Part shown: positions 1 through 10,119 of the stretch, one piece after another
Layout: the number at the start of each line of letters is the position of its first letter
Numbering within the stretch: the first letter of the stretch is position 1
DNA from: Symbiodinium natans
Taxonomy: Eukaryota; Sar; Dinophyceae; Suessiales; Symbiodiniaceae
DNA length: 57,500 nucleotides
Direction: 5' to 3'
Assembly (NCBI GenBank): GCA_905221605.1
Contig: CAJNDS010000774.1
Location: 1-57,500 of the forward strand
Made by a program: the position numbers and the translations under genes
Notes under the pieces: model-generated
Database searches by the model: none
What the model saw: only the letters and a program-made list of their open reading frames with translations
What the model was told of the DNA's origin: nothing

Positions 1-285
1 ACACACACGCTCACACACGCTCACACACGCTCACACACGCTCACACACGCTCACACACGCTCACACACGCTCACACACGCTCACACACGCTCACACACGC
101 TCACGCACGCTCACACACGCTCACACACGCTCACACACGCTCACACACGCTCACACACGCTCACACACGCTCACACACGCTCACACACGCTCACACACGC
201 TCACACACGCTCACACACACGCTCACACACGCTCACACACACGCTCACACACACACGCACCCACGCACGCACACACGTACACACG
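1..285. repeat. 10-bp minisatellite, unit ACACACGCTC
   Basis: About 25 head-to-tail copies of a decamer made of ACACAC followed by GCTC, nearly perfect for the first 210 bases (one ACGCAC variant near 106) and then decaying into longer CA runs up to about 285. It begins at base 1, so the true array extends outside the window. It has no unique spacers, so it is a simple satellite and not a CRISPR-like array. Confidence 0.95.
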
Positions 286-390
286 ATGCCGGTTATCTAA
301 GCTAAAGCGGACAAAATGGCAGAATTGGTAAACCGGCCGTATTTCTACCGACTATTTCCGGGAAGTCGGCTGTGACGAGTGTAGTGAAAC

Positions 391-422
391 AGCATCATCA
401 TCATCATCATCATCATCATCTA
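391..422. repeat. (CAT)n microsatellite
   Basis: Ten uninterrupted CAT triplets followed by CTAC. No open frame around it supports a histidine run in a protein. Confidence 0.9.
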
Positions 423-465
423 CAGCAAAATTCAGGGTGATATTCGGCAATGTCTGTAGGAACAG

Positions 466-608
466 GAGTTAACCATGAGTGTTTTTCCAAGGATTATCCC
501 GCGCATCCCAACAAGATTGCCACGGCACAGTCCTTGAAGAAGGCCTTCGAAAAAGAAAAGATGACGCGACAGAATCTTGACTGGATCACCGCTGCGAACC
601 CTCCATTT
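466..608 (+). CDS. Exon-like block, unknown protein (piece 1 of a possible gene at 0.47-1.27 kb)
   Basis: A 47-codon stretch preceded by an AG (464-465) and followed by a GT (609-610). The peptide is polar and well mixed, with a Lys/Ala-rich helix-like middle (ATAQSLKKAFEKEKMTRQN) and an aromatic end (DWITAANPP), which is unlike the low-complexity translations nearby. I recognise no family. The HPNK tetrapeptide is not a J-domain HPD motif. Two other plus-strand blocks (911-1019 and 1179-1270) follow at intron-like spacing and could belong to the same gene, but the phases of the assumed junctions do not all agree, so joining is not supported. A chance open frame is the main alternative. Confidence 0.33.
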
Positions 609-910
609 GTTTTGGTTACTGCTTGCAATTATCTTGTTATGATATGATAGTTGTGTTTACGAGTATGAGCTCCTTCGTGCAGGTATCAACATCACAACAC
701 GTGACAGGCAGTACCCGGTTCAAGACTAGAACTTGTCCAGTGGGCACTCTTTCGCGCAGACATGCGCAGACTGCAGGTCCTTGCTGGTACATACGTTGTA
801 GGTCGTTGATGCAACATCATGACATAATGCACCGGAACCCATCCGATCATTCACTACGCAAGTTAGCTCTCGGACATGACCACGACGAAGTCAAGACTTA
901 GCAGACTTAG

Positions 911-1019
911 CCTCTGTTTCTTCCAAAATCATGAACCTGGACCATCCCTGAAGCTGTTAGAAGCCCGCCAGTCAAGGAATGCTGAGTATTTGATTCGCAA
1001 GGGTGTGGAGCACCTGAAG
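911..1019 (+). CDS. Exon-like block, unknown protein (piece 2)
   Basis: An open stretch with helix-forming composition (KLLEARQSRNAEYLIRKG) that ends in HLK exactly at a strong donor, AAG followed by GTGAAT (GT at 1020-1021). The upstream AG at 909-910 is a candidate acceptor, but its pyrimidine tract is poor. No domain is recognised. The continuation past 1020 stays open to 1184, so the real end is uncertain. Confidence 0.33.
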
Positions 1020-1178
1020 GTGAATTGCAGAATTTGGGTGCAGCCAGTTGCCTGCGAGAGCCCACAAGTTGCTGGCCTAGTTGTGTGGTGTCTCAAGCAT
1101 GCGGGTGCTAATGCCAAACCGAGAACGGTGTTTTGGCAAACTTCACGGACCCATCAGCCGAAATGCGTGAGAGGACAG

Positions 1179-1270
1179 AACTGACAATCCGGAGTTGGAT
1201 CTCCCAGATGCTGTGAAGATCATCGGCAACTGCCACTTGGTCCTGAAACTCAGCTCCGAGCATCTAATTG
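1179..1270 (+). CDS. Exon-like block, unknown protein (piece 3)
   Basis: Begins after an AG at 1177-1178 and reads through an acidic then hydrophobic segment (NPELDLPDAVKIIGNCHLVL, then KLSSEHLIGG) up to a GT at 1271-1272; the frame itself stays open to a TAA at 1342. The mix of charged, hydrophobic and glycine residues suits a folded domain, but I cannot name one. Support is compositional only. Confidence 0.33.
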
Positions 1271-1740
1271 GTGGCCTCCCCCCTCGCCCCCACACCACAA
1301 TAAGAAAGGCAGGGCGCCGGAATAATCAGACCATGGCAATGTAATGATTCTCTATTAAAAGCAATCGGCTGCAGATCCCTGAGGTGCTGTAGCTTCGCAG
1401 CTCAGCAAGCAAAGCAAGAAGCCTGCCGACAGAGGTTTTTGAACCCCGCCGAAAGTATTTTCTTTAAACGTGGTGTTCTTGGCCTTCGTTCCTTCAAGGA
1501 CCTTGATGCTAAGAAAGACCCTCATTTAAACTCCGTCCCTGAACCCCTCCCCCCCCCCTATTTTCCAGAGACATTTTAAGGGCCTTATGCTGATTATTGA
1601 TCAGGAATGCGAAAGGTTCTGTCATGCTTGTTAAACCAAACGAGAACTCCATGTAAAACTAGCACGAAGTATGACAAGTCTTGGTAAATCACTATTAAGT
1701 TTCTTCTTTTCGAAAGGTTCATTTCGCAACCGTGAATGCG
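1271..1740. other. Non-coding stretch, no feature seen
   Basis: Contains C-rich runs near 1277-1293 and 1539-1558 and otherwise unstructured sequence. I see no coherent frame, RNA fold or repeat. Confidence 0.5.
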
Positions 1741-2290
1741 CGAGCCTCTATTAGCCTTGCTTCTTTTCTCTCCTCTTCACCTCCTCTAGTTTTGTTGAAA
1801 GAAAGTCCCAACACATTCGCGAAACCTCCATAAGCTTTGCTTCTCTTCATAACGGCAGAAGACCATCCTCTTCACCTCCTCCAGTTAGTTCAAACAAAGC
1901 CCCGTTCTAGAGAGCAAGCTCGTGAAAGAACACCCTTTAATCATTCGAGAATAACCTTTATTCGAGAGACTCTCATACCTCTGCTGCAAACAACGAAGAT
2001 AAGACGTGCGAGAATAACACAGAGAATCCACTGTTCAGTTCTTTCTTGCCTCAAAAACGAGAGCCCCCCTCTAAAGACACATTTGCACACCACGGAATGG
2101 ACGAGCCTCCATATCTTTGCTTCTTTTCATACTTCAGAACACCATCCTCTTCACTTCTTCCAAGTTTTGTTGAAACAAAGCCGTAGTATTCTAAAGAACA
2201 AATTCACGAACCCTCCATGAACTTTGCTTCTTTGAATACTGCAAAAGATCAGATCATCCGCTTCACCTCCTCCAGTCCGTCCTGCCGCCG
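1741..2290. repeat. Pyrimidine-rich degenerate direct repeat, about four copies
   Basis: A phrase of about 80 bases recurs near 1741, 1827, 2105 and 2214: CTCCAT, a TTTGCTTCTTTTCATA core, an ACCATCCTCTTCACCTCCTCC core, then TTTTGTTGAAACAAAGCC. Spacing is irregular and a non-repeated block (about 1906-2100) separates the second and third copies. The short frame across it (1837-2220) is an artefact of the biased composition. Confidence 0.75.
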
Positions 2291-2319
2291 CTCTATAAAC
2301 ACTGGTTTTCCAAAGAGCA

Positions 2320-2459
2320 TGCCTTCAAAAACAACGAGAAACCCATAAAATGCCATAAAAACCATAATGTTCACAAACAACTTGGCCACCCCAGACAGTA
2401 GTTTGTAGAAGCATGGTTTTTGTGGCGTTTGTGGGCTTCCAGTGGTTTCTGAAAATGGC
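2320..2459. repeat. Imperfect foldback (47-bp arms)
   Basis: The left arm 2320-2366 (ending AAAATGCCATAAAAACCAT) and the right arm 2413-2459 (starting ATGGTTTTTGTGGCGTTTGT) are reverse complements at about 75-80%, separated by about 46 bases. Most mismatches are transitions, so a transcript could still pair through G-U. It may be a decayed miniature inverted-repeat element. I found no flanking target duplication. Confidence 0.6.
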
Positions 2460-3672
2460 CTTGCCAAAACATCGGTTTTTCCGCTGCAAGCAGACCTTGG
2501 AGGATCGAACATTGGAAAACGAATCAATGTTTTCTGAGAGTGGTGTTATGTTTGTTGCATTTTATAATGATTTGCAGTTCTTACCGCCCCCATCTTTGAA
2601 TACAGTGACATTCGGGCGCCATGCCAGTTTCACAAGAGCTAGCTTTTCCTAGTTGCAACCGCCCGAAGCCACTGTTGTGGCTCATGCAACTGCGCGCCGA
2701 GTGTGTTCGGCAGCTTGGCCATGTCTTCCTTGACTGCTCCATGTGTTTCCCAACAGTGGCTTTGCCCAAAGCATCCCATCAGACCAGCCCAACGAAACCC
2801 ATCCCACCAAGGCATGCAGGTTTGGACAGCTAAGTTGTGAGATTGCTGCATTTTGTGCTTTGCTGCCCGGATTTCAAGGCATTTTCAGAATGTAGGAAGT
2901 CAAGGATATTGGGCTTAGGGGTTTATGTAACGATTGAGGCTTTTCCCTCGGGGCCGTAGTCCAGAGCCAGCTTCCCCCCAGTGTCTGCAAAAATGGGCAC
3001 GGCCGCAGTTCAGGCTTCAGCCTTGTTCAAGAATGCTACAATGTACTATCTACTGCGCTAAGACTTGCTTCTGTAGTGATTCAGTGTACCACATATGCTA
3101 TACTACGAGCCCCACCAGTCCCATTGGCTCTAACTGACCCCTTAGCACATCCGCTGTTGGAGAATGGTTCACTCTTTGTTGGGCGAGAAGTATTCATCTC
3201 GTCGATGATGAAGAGATAGTCTGAACAGCTTTACGAAGCAAAGGCTTTCAGATCCGAGTTTTCTCAGGAAGAAGTCTGGGCATTTGTTATCCCTACGTCC
3301 CCTCCTGTCGCAACTTCTCACTGCAAGCAAAAAACCGACAAAAAGTGCCTTGCCGGCGTATTACTTCAATGAGAGGCCGAAGCCGGTGATCACAAGCAGC
3401 TAAGATTCAAACTGGCTTAGACACACATCAATTCTTGCGAGACTGCCGAGGCCATAACCTTTGCCAGCGGCTTGGCTGCATCTGCATCGCAGACGTTTCG
3501 ATTTGAATGGTTCCTCTCTGTACTTGCTCAGACGCTGAGTCTCCGGGGAGTTTGCCATTCATGGCTTGTACTTCTTTGAGGATTGTGGATGCGAAGGAAA
3601 ACTCTCGGAGTCTATTCCCCACCTTAAACTCAACTCTTCCCCTCGCCCAGAACTCTTCCCCTCGGTCTACTC
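2460..3672. other. No supportable gene
   Basis: Overlapping short open frames on both strands (2581-2851, 2934-3137, and minus 3428-3748) have no recognisable motif and no consistent splice signals. A plus-strand phrase near 3220-3290 (SEQLYEAKAFRSEFSQEEV) has coding-like composition but is too short to call. Confidence 0.4.
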
Positions 3673-3858
3673 CCAGAGACTCCCTGGGGTGCTCAACCCC
3701 AGAGACTCCCTGGAGTGCCCAACCCCCGACACTCCCTGGAGTGCCCAACCCCAGAGACTCCCTGTGCCCAACCCCAAAGACTCGCTGAAATGCCCAACAA
3801 AAATCTTAGCAATGCCCAACCCCAGAGACTCCCCTGGAGTGTCCAACCCCAGAGACCT
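3673..3858. repeat. About 25-bp tandem repeat, unit AGAGACTCCCTGGAGTGCCC + AACCCC
   Basis: Seven to eight degenerate copies differing in length by 1-4 bases, so the frame is not kept between copies. The unit contains CTCCCTGGAG, a 10-base near-palindrome. Length variation between units argues against a coding role. Confidence 0.9.
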
Positions 3859-4023
3859 GAAGGTGGGGATGTTCGAAGTAACATAATTTTTGTTTGGCCG
3901 GGCTACTTATTTGCTCTGACCTGAGCGATCGCATCAACATCCTCATGTAAATGCACAAGTTCGTTTCTGACAGGCCAGAGGTAACAAAGGTTCAAGTTGC
4001 AGAGCCCGTCTTTGAAGCCTCAG

Positions 4024-4125
4024 GAAGCATGAAGAGATCCTGCAGCAGTCCTACACCATACTCTGCGACAACTTGGAAAGAAAACCCGGCGATGCAGGTG
4101 CAAACTGGGCTACCCGAAATTCTTG
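4024..4125 (+). CDS. Exon-like block, unknown protein
   Basis: After a CTCAG acceptor (AG 4022-4023) the frame reads a polar helical segment (KHEEILQQSYTILCDNLERK) and then GDAGANWATRNSW up to a GT at 4126-4127; the frame stays open to a TGA at 4184. Residue composition is clearly protein-like and contains no low-complexity run. There is no in-frame ATG, as expected for an internal exon. Family unknown; a chance frame remains possible. Confidence 0.38.
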
Positions 4126-4618
4126 GTCAGAAAGAGGACGCGAAAGGGACGCGAAAGGGACGTACCATCTTGGGCTTCACCTTTGAAGTAGCTCAGAATA
4201 GCGCATGTGGACCTTGTTTTGGACAGTTCTCGTTTGGAGAGGCCTTGTGTTAGTTTGAGCCTTCTCTGAGGTGTGCCGGTTGGCCTCGTGCACCCGAAAG
4301 AGGAAACCGTGGAGGCCGGGATGTTTTAGGGATGGCTAGATACAGCTGCGCCGGAAACAGTGTAGCACGAAACGCCTTCGTGTGCCAACTGCGCCATCTG
4401 GCAGACCACCGTGGAAGAACAGACTCCAGTTCTTCTGCTGCAGAAAGGCACTTGGCTGTATCAGACATGCTTGAGACAATGCCTTTTTCCTTCAGAGTCA
4501 AATGGTTGACGAACAAACGACGCAGCAGCGGAGCCTGCCACTACGGACACAGGCTTTTGTTAGCATTTGCTTGTGATAGGCGTCTCCTGCAGCCTGTGCC
4601 TGCATGTTCTCTGATTTC

Positions 4619-5107
4619 TCAATGGTGTGGCGGCGCTTGAACGGTGAACATTGAATTACGTAGGTCATGCCAGCTTGGCCTTGGTTGACCGTGCAGCAAA
4701 AAAACCACTGACTTCACAACGAAGGCATCGAAAACCTCATCTCCATGTTCGGTGACATGAAGATGGCCCAAGAAGCCCGACAGTACTGTTTCATGCGAGG
4801 TGACCACCACTGGCCTTTGATCAGCAATATGTTCTGTTGGTTTCATCCTTCCGTCGCATCTTTTTAGCCCGAGGAAGCAACGCGTGAAAAGCTCCTCCAA
4901 TGCTTGGTGCAGGAGATCCAGTGTCAAGCTTGCACGACTCTTGTCGAGGGCTGTTTTTGCACATGAGCTCATGCCAATCGATCTGGTTGACCAGACCATT
5001 ATACATTTTTTGATGGCTTGATGTGTCGTGTCATTTCTTTGTCTCACTCTGGGGCTCAACGAAGTCGGAAGCTCGGGGCAAGCCCGCAATCCAGACGAAC
5101 TGGACAC
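4619..5107 (-). CDS. Hypothetical 162-codon frame
   Basis: One of the longer frames of this part, ATG to stop on the minus strand. It has a helical middle (LDLLHQALEELFTRC) and a hydrophobic segment near the C terminus (VFDAFVVKSVVFLLHG), with no recognised domain. The plus strand of the same DNA also reads a plausible peptide (HNEGIENLISMFGDMKMAQE), so coding strand is unresolved and one of the two must be a shadow. There is no promoter or splice evidence either way. Confidence 0.28.
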   Translation of the reverse strand: MSSSSGLRACPELPTSLSPRVRQRNDTTHQAIKKCIMVWSTRSIGMSSCAKTALDKSRASLTLDLLHQALEELFTRCFLGLKRCDGRMKPTEHIADQRPVVVTSHETVLSGFLGHLHVTEHGDEVFDAFVVKSVVFLLHGQPRPSWHDLRNSMFTVQAPPHH

Positions 5108-5178
5108 ATGCAGCTAATGTGGCGTGACAACACGTGATGTTGTGAGCATTGGGTCGCATGTCCTGTAGCCCTTCACAG

Positions 5179-5241
5179 GAGCGTCAGCAGGCCTTGTCGC
5201 GCCGCAATCGGCAGCACGGCAAGGAATCGGATCTCACGATT
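5179..5241 (+). CDS. Short exon-like block, unknown protein
   Basis: Twenty-one codons directly after a good acceptor (GTAGCCCTTCACAG, AG 5177-5178), reading a basic, Gln-rich peptide (ERQQALSRRNRQHGKESDLT) and ending before a GT at 5242-5243. Length and boundaries fit a small dinoflagellate exon. No family can be assigned from 21 residues. Confidence 0.32.
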
Positions 5242-5458
5242 GTTTGTGTTCGGCAGCGCCTGTTATGCTCCTGCTCTAGGTGTCTATAGCTGGATGATCA
5301 TGACACAGTAAGGCTCCAAGGCATCGTGGACGAGTTTCATTCAAGGGTGCAGCGTGCGCAGCGTGGCATAGTCCGGCTGGTTCACTTCATGGGCAGCCCG
5401 GCATGTGATAAGCCCGGAACCACGGCAAGCTTGTGCAAAAAGCGCTTTGTTTAGTATT

Positions 5459-5493
5459 TATTTATTTTTTTTTTGTGTGTGTGTGTGTGTGTG
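5459..5493. repeat. T-run joined to (GT)n microsatellite
   Basis: Ten to eleven T followed by about nine GT units. Simple sequence. Confidence 0.9.
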
Positions 5494-5606
5494 TCAACGT
5501 CCAACCCAAGACGATTAACAAACTACAAAGTATGAATCATGCATATGGTACGGATATCGGAGGGCAAAGCCTGGACTGATCCAGGGGTACAGTACCTGCC
5601 AGTGAT

Positions 5607-6008
5607 GTGTGTACCCTCGGTGTCCAAAAAATTCCGCAGAGAAGTTGCAATCCCAGATCTGTTGCACTCCCAGATGATGCGCAGATGCAGTCTCAGACAT
5701 GTTGCAGTCCAAGGTTTGCTGCAGCCTCAGATCCAATTCATGACTGCAATGCCCTTGTGCTGCCCTTGTTTTCGATTCCTCAACCTATGTTTCTGCAACC
5801 TGCCCAGATGAGCCACAGGCAATGGGTCATAATTCCGATGAGAATGCCACAGCAGAACCTTGTTTCAGATGACAAGAAGAGCAAAAAGAGGCAGCATAGA
5901 GTAAGAAGAAGCGTCCAACCTCTTCGTCCTTATTCTCTTCTTTGTCGACCTAAAATACAAAGTTGCGCGTGGGTTATCTTGCTTTGTCCAAAGGATGACA
6001 GGCAATAG
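5607..6008 (+). CDS. Hypothetical 133-codon frame, Gln/Pro/Met-rich
   Basis: The second half (IPQPMFLQPAQMSHRQWVII, then a basic DDKKSKKRQHRVRR tail) has a Met/Gln/Pro-rich, low-folding character with a nuclear-localisation-like basic cluster. The first half is less convincing, and an alternative frame over 5539-5811 reads better there, which suggests a frameshift or splice near 5780. No domain is recognised. Confidence 0.3.
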   Translation: MCTLGVQKIPQRSCNPRSVALPDDAQMQSQTCCSPRFAAASDPIHDCNALVLPLFSIPQPMFLQPAQMSHRQWVIIPMRMPQQNLVSDDKKSKKRQHRVRRSVQPLRPYSLLCRPKIQSCAWVILLCPKDDRQ

Positions 6009-6209
6009 TCCTCTATTGCTCTTTGGGGTCGAGTGGTGATGCCTGGTGCAGTCTTAAAGTACACAGGATCTAGACTGACATGGTGAGGTTGGGACAGCGC
6101 ATTGCAGTTCCGGCTTTTGTTGAACGGCAGTTGTCATGATGGCCCAACATTGCTGTTTGTTTAACATTTCCCAAAGTCGGCTTCCAGTTGGGAGTCTCGG
6201 AGTTGATGA

Positions 6210-6372
6210 TGCCACGGTTCATCCGAATCACGAGCGACACTAGAGGCCATTCCTTTCGACACCATCCTGGCTAGAGCTGAGGTACAGCGGATTTCGGCAG
6301 CATTGCCAATGTGCCTGACCAAATTGAGAATGATGCTTGCCCGAATCGAAGAAGTGCATCAGAACAAAGCTG
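6210..6372 (+). CDS. Exon-like block, amphipathic helical protein
   Basis: From just after a TGA (6207-6209) the frame reads a strongly amphipathic sequence (LEAIPFDTILARAEVQRISA, then LPMCLTKLRMMLARIEEVHQ) to a GT at 6373-6374; the frame closes at 6393. Leucine/isoleucine spacing is compatible with a long helix or coiled coil. This frame is more protein-like than the overlapping frames on either strand (6240-6497 minus, 6337-6636 plus). Family unknown. Confidence 0.42.
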
Positions 6373-6877
6373 GTCCGTGTAGGGTCTGTGCATGAGCCAC
6401 TTGAAAACACAGAGCGACCACATGTGAGCTCACAAACAGCGTGGGTAAAAGAATGTAAAAGATGGACCACTGTAGGGATCCACAGCAAGGATGTCATGCG
6501 ATGCTTCGGCTCACGACCCGCCTTGGCACGGGAGCAACTGCAGCCCAGTCAGGTGCGGCTCGGGTGTTTGAGACACTGTTGGTTACGCGACTTCACCATA
6601 GATAGCATAGGACACAGGACAAGGCTCGGTTGTTGATTTTTTTCGGCCAGGAGGGCTTAGCACAATGCCATGCGGTGTTAGTCACGAACGTTCAGGAGCT
6701 AACGAGTTTGAAACAGCACGCGCGAGCGGCAAACACGCTTGTAAGCCGACGAAAGCTGAGATATGTTCTGGTAACATTCTACGAGGCATCGGCCTGGTGA
6801 AAACATTCCTTGATTGGTTGCGTAATGTCGTGCCACGAGACCGATGGCAGAAAACGCGTGCGATGTGGTTGACAGTC

Positions 6878-7201
6878 TTACCGAGATGAGCTTTGTCGGC
6901 ATGAAAACTGCCAGCTAGCACATCCTCGCAACGCAGGCCACGGGCCGCAGAAATCCTTCAACCACTCGTTTCTGATGCGCAGGTATTGAAGCTGGAACAT
7001 GAGTGCAGAAATGTTCACGAGAAGTTCCTTGCATCCCGACTGAATGGGCATTCCAAGCCAACTTTGAGCAGTTTTGGCCTTGTTTGTCTCCCCAAGGAAT
7101 TGGTGAGCGAGTTTTCCAGCCTCGTGGAGTGCCAGCCGACAGTGTGGAACATCGCGACAAATAGCCCCTTGGCCTCCGCAAAGCTGTGCTAAGCAATGCA
7201 A
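6878..7201 (-). CDS. Hypothetical 107-codon frame
   Basis: A minus-strand frame with protein-like composition (LALHEAGKLAHQFLGETNKA, LLVNISALMFQLQYLRIRNE). Helical propensity is high and there are no repeats. No motif or domain could be named. Overlapping frames (6915-7298 minus, 6986-7192 plus) look less convincing. Splice boundaries were not resolved. Confidence 0.33.
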   Translation of the reverse strand: MHCLAQLCGGQGAICRDVPHCRLALHEAGKLAHQFLGETNKAKTAQSWLGMPIQSGCKELLVNISALMFQLQYLRIRNEWLKDFCGPWPALRGCASWQFSCRQSSSR

Positions 7202-7688
7202 GAATGTGTGCAGAAGCGTTCTCCCAAAATTTAGCTCCGCGTGACATCCCGCGACCCCAAAAATCTACTGCGGACGTCAGGTCGCCGCCTTGGCACATCC
7301 TGAGCTCTCGGCCACCCCGCAGGCTTTCGAAGGTGCGTGGGCGCGAAGGGTAGGGTCAGGGCATGTCAGGGCGACTGGGGAGTTTGTTCCGGTTGACATT
7401 TAGTTGACTAGCTAACCCTTGAGTTTTTTGAGTGCAGACGCTCACTGCGCAGCAAGCTGCTAGTGACTCTGCCTCGGCAATGCCGCTTATGGCTACTACT
7501 TGCTACGGGCGTTTCTGTGTACTCTGTTTGGTGCATCAGAGTACTTTGTCTAGTAGGCCCCCCTAGCGGCTATGAGTAAGTTCACCGGGGGGGCCGGGTG
7601 CCCAAGTTCACAAACAAGGGTCAAAGCTGTCCATGCGTTCTTCAGCCAAAGCATGCAAGCCTGGTCTTAGAAGGGCCGAAAGGGCAGA
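7202..7688. other. Mostly non-coding; one candidate acceptor at 7438-7439
   Basis: A pyrimidine-rich GAGTTTTTTGAGTGCAG acceptor precedes a short plausible peptide (TLTAQQAASDSASAMPLMAT). Nothing else is supportable. Confidence 0.3.
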
Positions 7689-7883
7689 GTGCAGCTCGAG
7701 CTATGTCGTTCCGCCGCCCGCAACACAACAAATGTGTTGGGTTGTTATCTGACTGCGGCTGCGCGCAACACGACAACCACTAGCACCAGCATCAGTATCA
7801 CGTCCGAGACACCACCACTAGTACCTGGCGTGACAACGACACCCCTGCCGTTATCTGTGTTGCTGGTACGATTTGCCGAATAA
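7689..7883 (+). CDS. Thr/Ser-rich low-complexity frame
   Basis: A 64-codon frame with a Thr-rich central run (NTTTTSTSISITSETPPLVP). Thr/Ser/Pro-rich stretches occur in secreted, O-glycosylated proteins of many protists, but a degenerate ACC/ACA-type trinucleotide repeat would give the same translation. The antisense frame reads a valine-rich run. No signal peptide is seen in this piece. Confidence 0.22.
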   Translation: MQLELCRSAARNTTNVLGCYLTAAARNTTTTSTSISITSETPPLVPGVTTTPLPLSVLLVRFAE

Positions 7884-7958
7884 CTGGCTGCAGCTCTGCT
7901 GTCTCGAAACATCGCAAGAATTCTGTTGGTTGCAGTCATGAGATCAATGTAGATGCAG

Positions 7959-8264
7959 TCAGGAGATGTCGGCAGACGCGGAGCCTGTACACATCGGCTC
8001 CATTGTGAGGTGCATTGCAGAATTAGAGCTGCGTTTGAGTTCCAGGTGAATTGGAGTGAATTCCGCTTGCTTATGTCCGACTGCACCTCCGAATGGAGAT
8101 AATGCGACAAATTTGGGTGCCTTCGAAGTCATGCGTGGCAACTCATGTGATCTCATGTTCTCATCGGCATGCTCTGATACGTCCGCAACTTTTTGTCCTG
8201 CATCTTTTGCCGTACCCCCCAGCATGGCATCCCTATTTCCCAAAGTGCGGACGTGCAGCATCAA
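7959..8264 (-). CDS. Hypothetical 101-codon frame
   Basis: A minus-strand frame with a mixed polar composition (RDAMLGGTAKDAGQKVADVS, then EHADENMRSHEL). The plus strand over the same bases is open too, so the strand call rests on composition only. No domain recognised. Confidence 0.25.
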   Translation of the reverse strand: MMLHVRTLGNRDAMLGGTAKDAGQKVADVSEHADENMRSHELPRMTSKAPKFVALSPFGGAVGHKQAEFTPIHLELKRSSNSAMHLTMEPMCTGSASADIS

Positions 8265-8646
8265 ATAGACTCGTCATAGGCAATAGCCTTTTTGGAGACA
8301 TGATACCTGACACCTGGATACCCATAACTTAGTCCGTCCTGGACGTGCGCTGGTACAGAGTGGCCCCGTCCTTGCTCTGAGGCACTGATCATCAACCTGA
8401 TCATGTTCTGGAGGAACTTGTTTTTTGTTTGCTCACACCCTTCATACAAAGATGTGGCTAGACTTCGCCTTTTTGCCGATTGCTTGCTCATCTTATAGCT
8501 TCCGAGCTACCACCATACAATGCAGCTCGGCAGCTGGGATGTGCACGTGTCGTGTTGGTTGTCGCGCGTGACCTCCGAGTCCCAGTAGTTCCAGGCCAAA
8601 AGTCAATGCGAGTTGCCGCTGCAAACAATTCAGAGTTTCACAGCTG

Positions 8647-8844
8647 TTGCAGCTTACGTCAACTTCTGCATGGATCAAAAGAGTTGGGTTGCTTCGCCTT
8701 GCATCTGTTCTATGCTGTATACTGATTGCCTTGGCAGTATCTGCATTCTTGTTTTCGCAGTTTTTGTCTGACCGCGAGCCTTTGCTCATCCGAAAGTTCT
8801 GCAATGCTTATAACGGGATTCTCCGAGTGCAGGCGGGATTCTAG
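8647..8844 (+). CDS. Hypothetical frame with one transmembrane-like segment
   Basis: Sixty-five codons containing a continuous hydrophobic helix (VLCCILIALAVSAFLFSQFL) followed by a charged segment (SDREPLLIRKFC). The length of the hydrophobic stretch, about 20 residues, fits one membrane pass. No family is recognised and a chance T-rich translation is possible. Confidence 0.28.
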   Translation: MQLTSTSAWIKRVGLLRLASVLCCILIALAVSAFLFSQFLSDREPLLIRKFCNAYNGILRVQAGF

Positions 8845-8903
8845 GGATTCTCTGCAGGACTCGCTGCACGACTCCAAGCCATTCCAAGCCTGTTGTTCCC
8901 AAG

Positions 8904-9900
8904 TTGATGTCGTCGGCGACTTTTGGGACTTTAGGGGTTCAAAGCAGCCGGTGGCTTTTTTGGTGTCCGCCTCATTCCGATGGATCCCTTGATGTAGGAA
9001 GCCTGCCCTCTAGTTCTTCAGGGCCTCCCTTCCGGCTGCCCCTGATGGGGCATTGGACCCAGCACCTTCAGCACCTTCAGCACCTTCAGCACCTTCAGCA
9101 CCTTCAGCACCTTCGACTCCGCTCCGCCCTCGGGAGCTCTGCCTCTGCCCTGCGCCTCCGGGGCTACGTGCGGCTACGTCGGCTACGTGCATGGGTGACA
9201 GCCCTTGCAGGTGCGCTCCATCACCTCTTTCGCCGTCTTGCCTTGTGTGTGGCTGCAACTGGCCCTGCCACTGCACCTGGTTCCCGTGCGGCTCGGGCAC
9301 CTGCAAGGCCTCGCCATTCCACCGTCAACTCGTCCGAGCTGTTCCGGAGGCACAATCAGCTCTTCGAGAACTTGCTGGACATTCCTCCTCGACACTTGGC
9401 TTCTTGCCGAGTGCTTTCTGCCTCATCCAGTCCCGGTGCTTTATCATTCCGCGGGCGCAGGGCGTTGAGAGCCCTACAAGGGTCCACACCTGCGCTCCTT
9501 CACCGTCTCGACCCTTGGCCACGCTTTAGAGGCAGCTCGGAGGTCCAAAGTGCTTCATGAATTGCGTCGGCCCTGCACTAGGACCATCCCCATGTGAAGA
9601 CTCAGGGTTCGTGCGTCGGAGCAGTCTGCAAAGTATGCTCCTCTTTTGCCGAAGGCCATTGCCACACAGTTTGACCAGCGCCTGCCTTGTGACGGCCATG
9701 CCTGGCCTTGCGAGGGGAATCCTCGCCCTCCTCACATTACCGCCGTCGTGAGATCTGCCGCCGCAAGCTGTACAACAGTCACCAGTGGTGGGAGCTTTTC
9801 ATCAGACGTCGAGGACGGCCTGGCAACTGTGTGGATCGCCTGAACGGCCTTGGCCTGGATGGAAGCCGTACACAGTGTGCACTTGAGCATCAGTAATGTG
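8904..9900. other. GC-rich block with conflicting open frames on both strands
   Basis: Plus frames 8904-9560 and 9053-9529 and minus frames 9010-9306, 9183-9395 and 9325-9522 all remain open because of high GC. The minus-strand phrases VQQVLEELIVPPEQLGR and MIKHRDWMRQKALGKKPSVE look most protein-like but lie in different frames, so if real the locus is frameshifted or spliced. A plus phrase near 9730-9860 (RRKLYNSHQWWELFIRRRGR) also looks coding. I cannot choose a model. Confidence 0.35.
9061..9114. repeat. 9-bp tandem repeat AGCACCTTC x6
   Basis: Six in-phase copies of a nonamer, keeping frame in all readings (Ala-Pro-Ser or Gln-His-Leu on plus, Glu-Gly-Ala on minus). It lies inside the GC-rich block of open frames, so it may be a coding tripeptide repeat. 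Confidence 0.9.
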
Positions 9901-10069
9901 GGCGTATGGGGCAGGTGTGGAATCACCGGGCGCAGAGCAAGAGTGTGTGTGTGTGTGGGTGTGTGTGTGTGTGTGTGTGAGAGCCGAATGACTGGAAGCA
10001 GAGTGTTAGGGTTTTTGAAAATTCAGTTCGCTTGTTTATTGAGTATTGTGTGTGTGTGTATGTATGTAT

Positions 10070-10083
10070 GTAGCTCTACACAA

Positions 10084-10119
<36 letters not shown>

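Noticed and set aside
1-285. Regular repeats suggesting a CRISPR-like array
   Set aside because: There are no unique spacers, the unit is a 10-bp minisatellite, and the rest of the window is eukaryotic.
508-530. HPNK as a possible DnaJ J-domain HPD motif
   Set aside because: The D is missing and the surrounding helices do not match a J domain.
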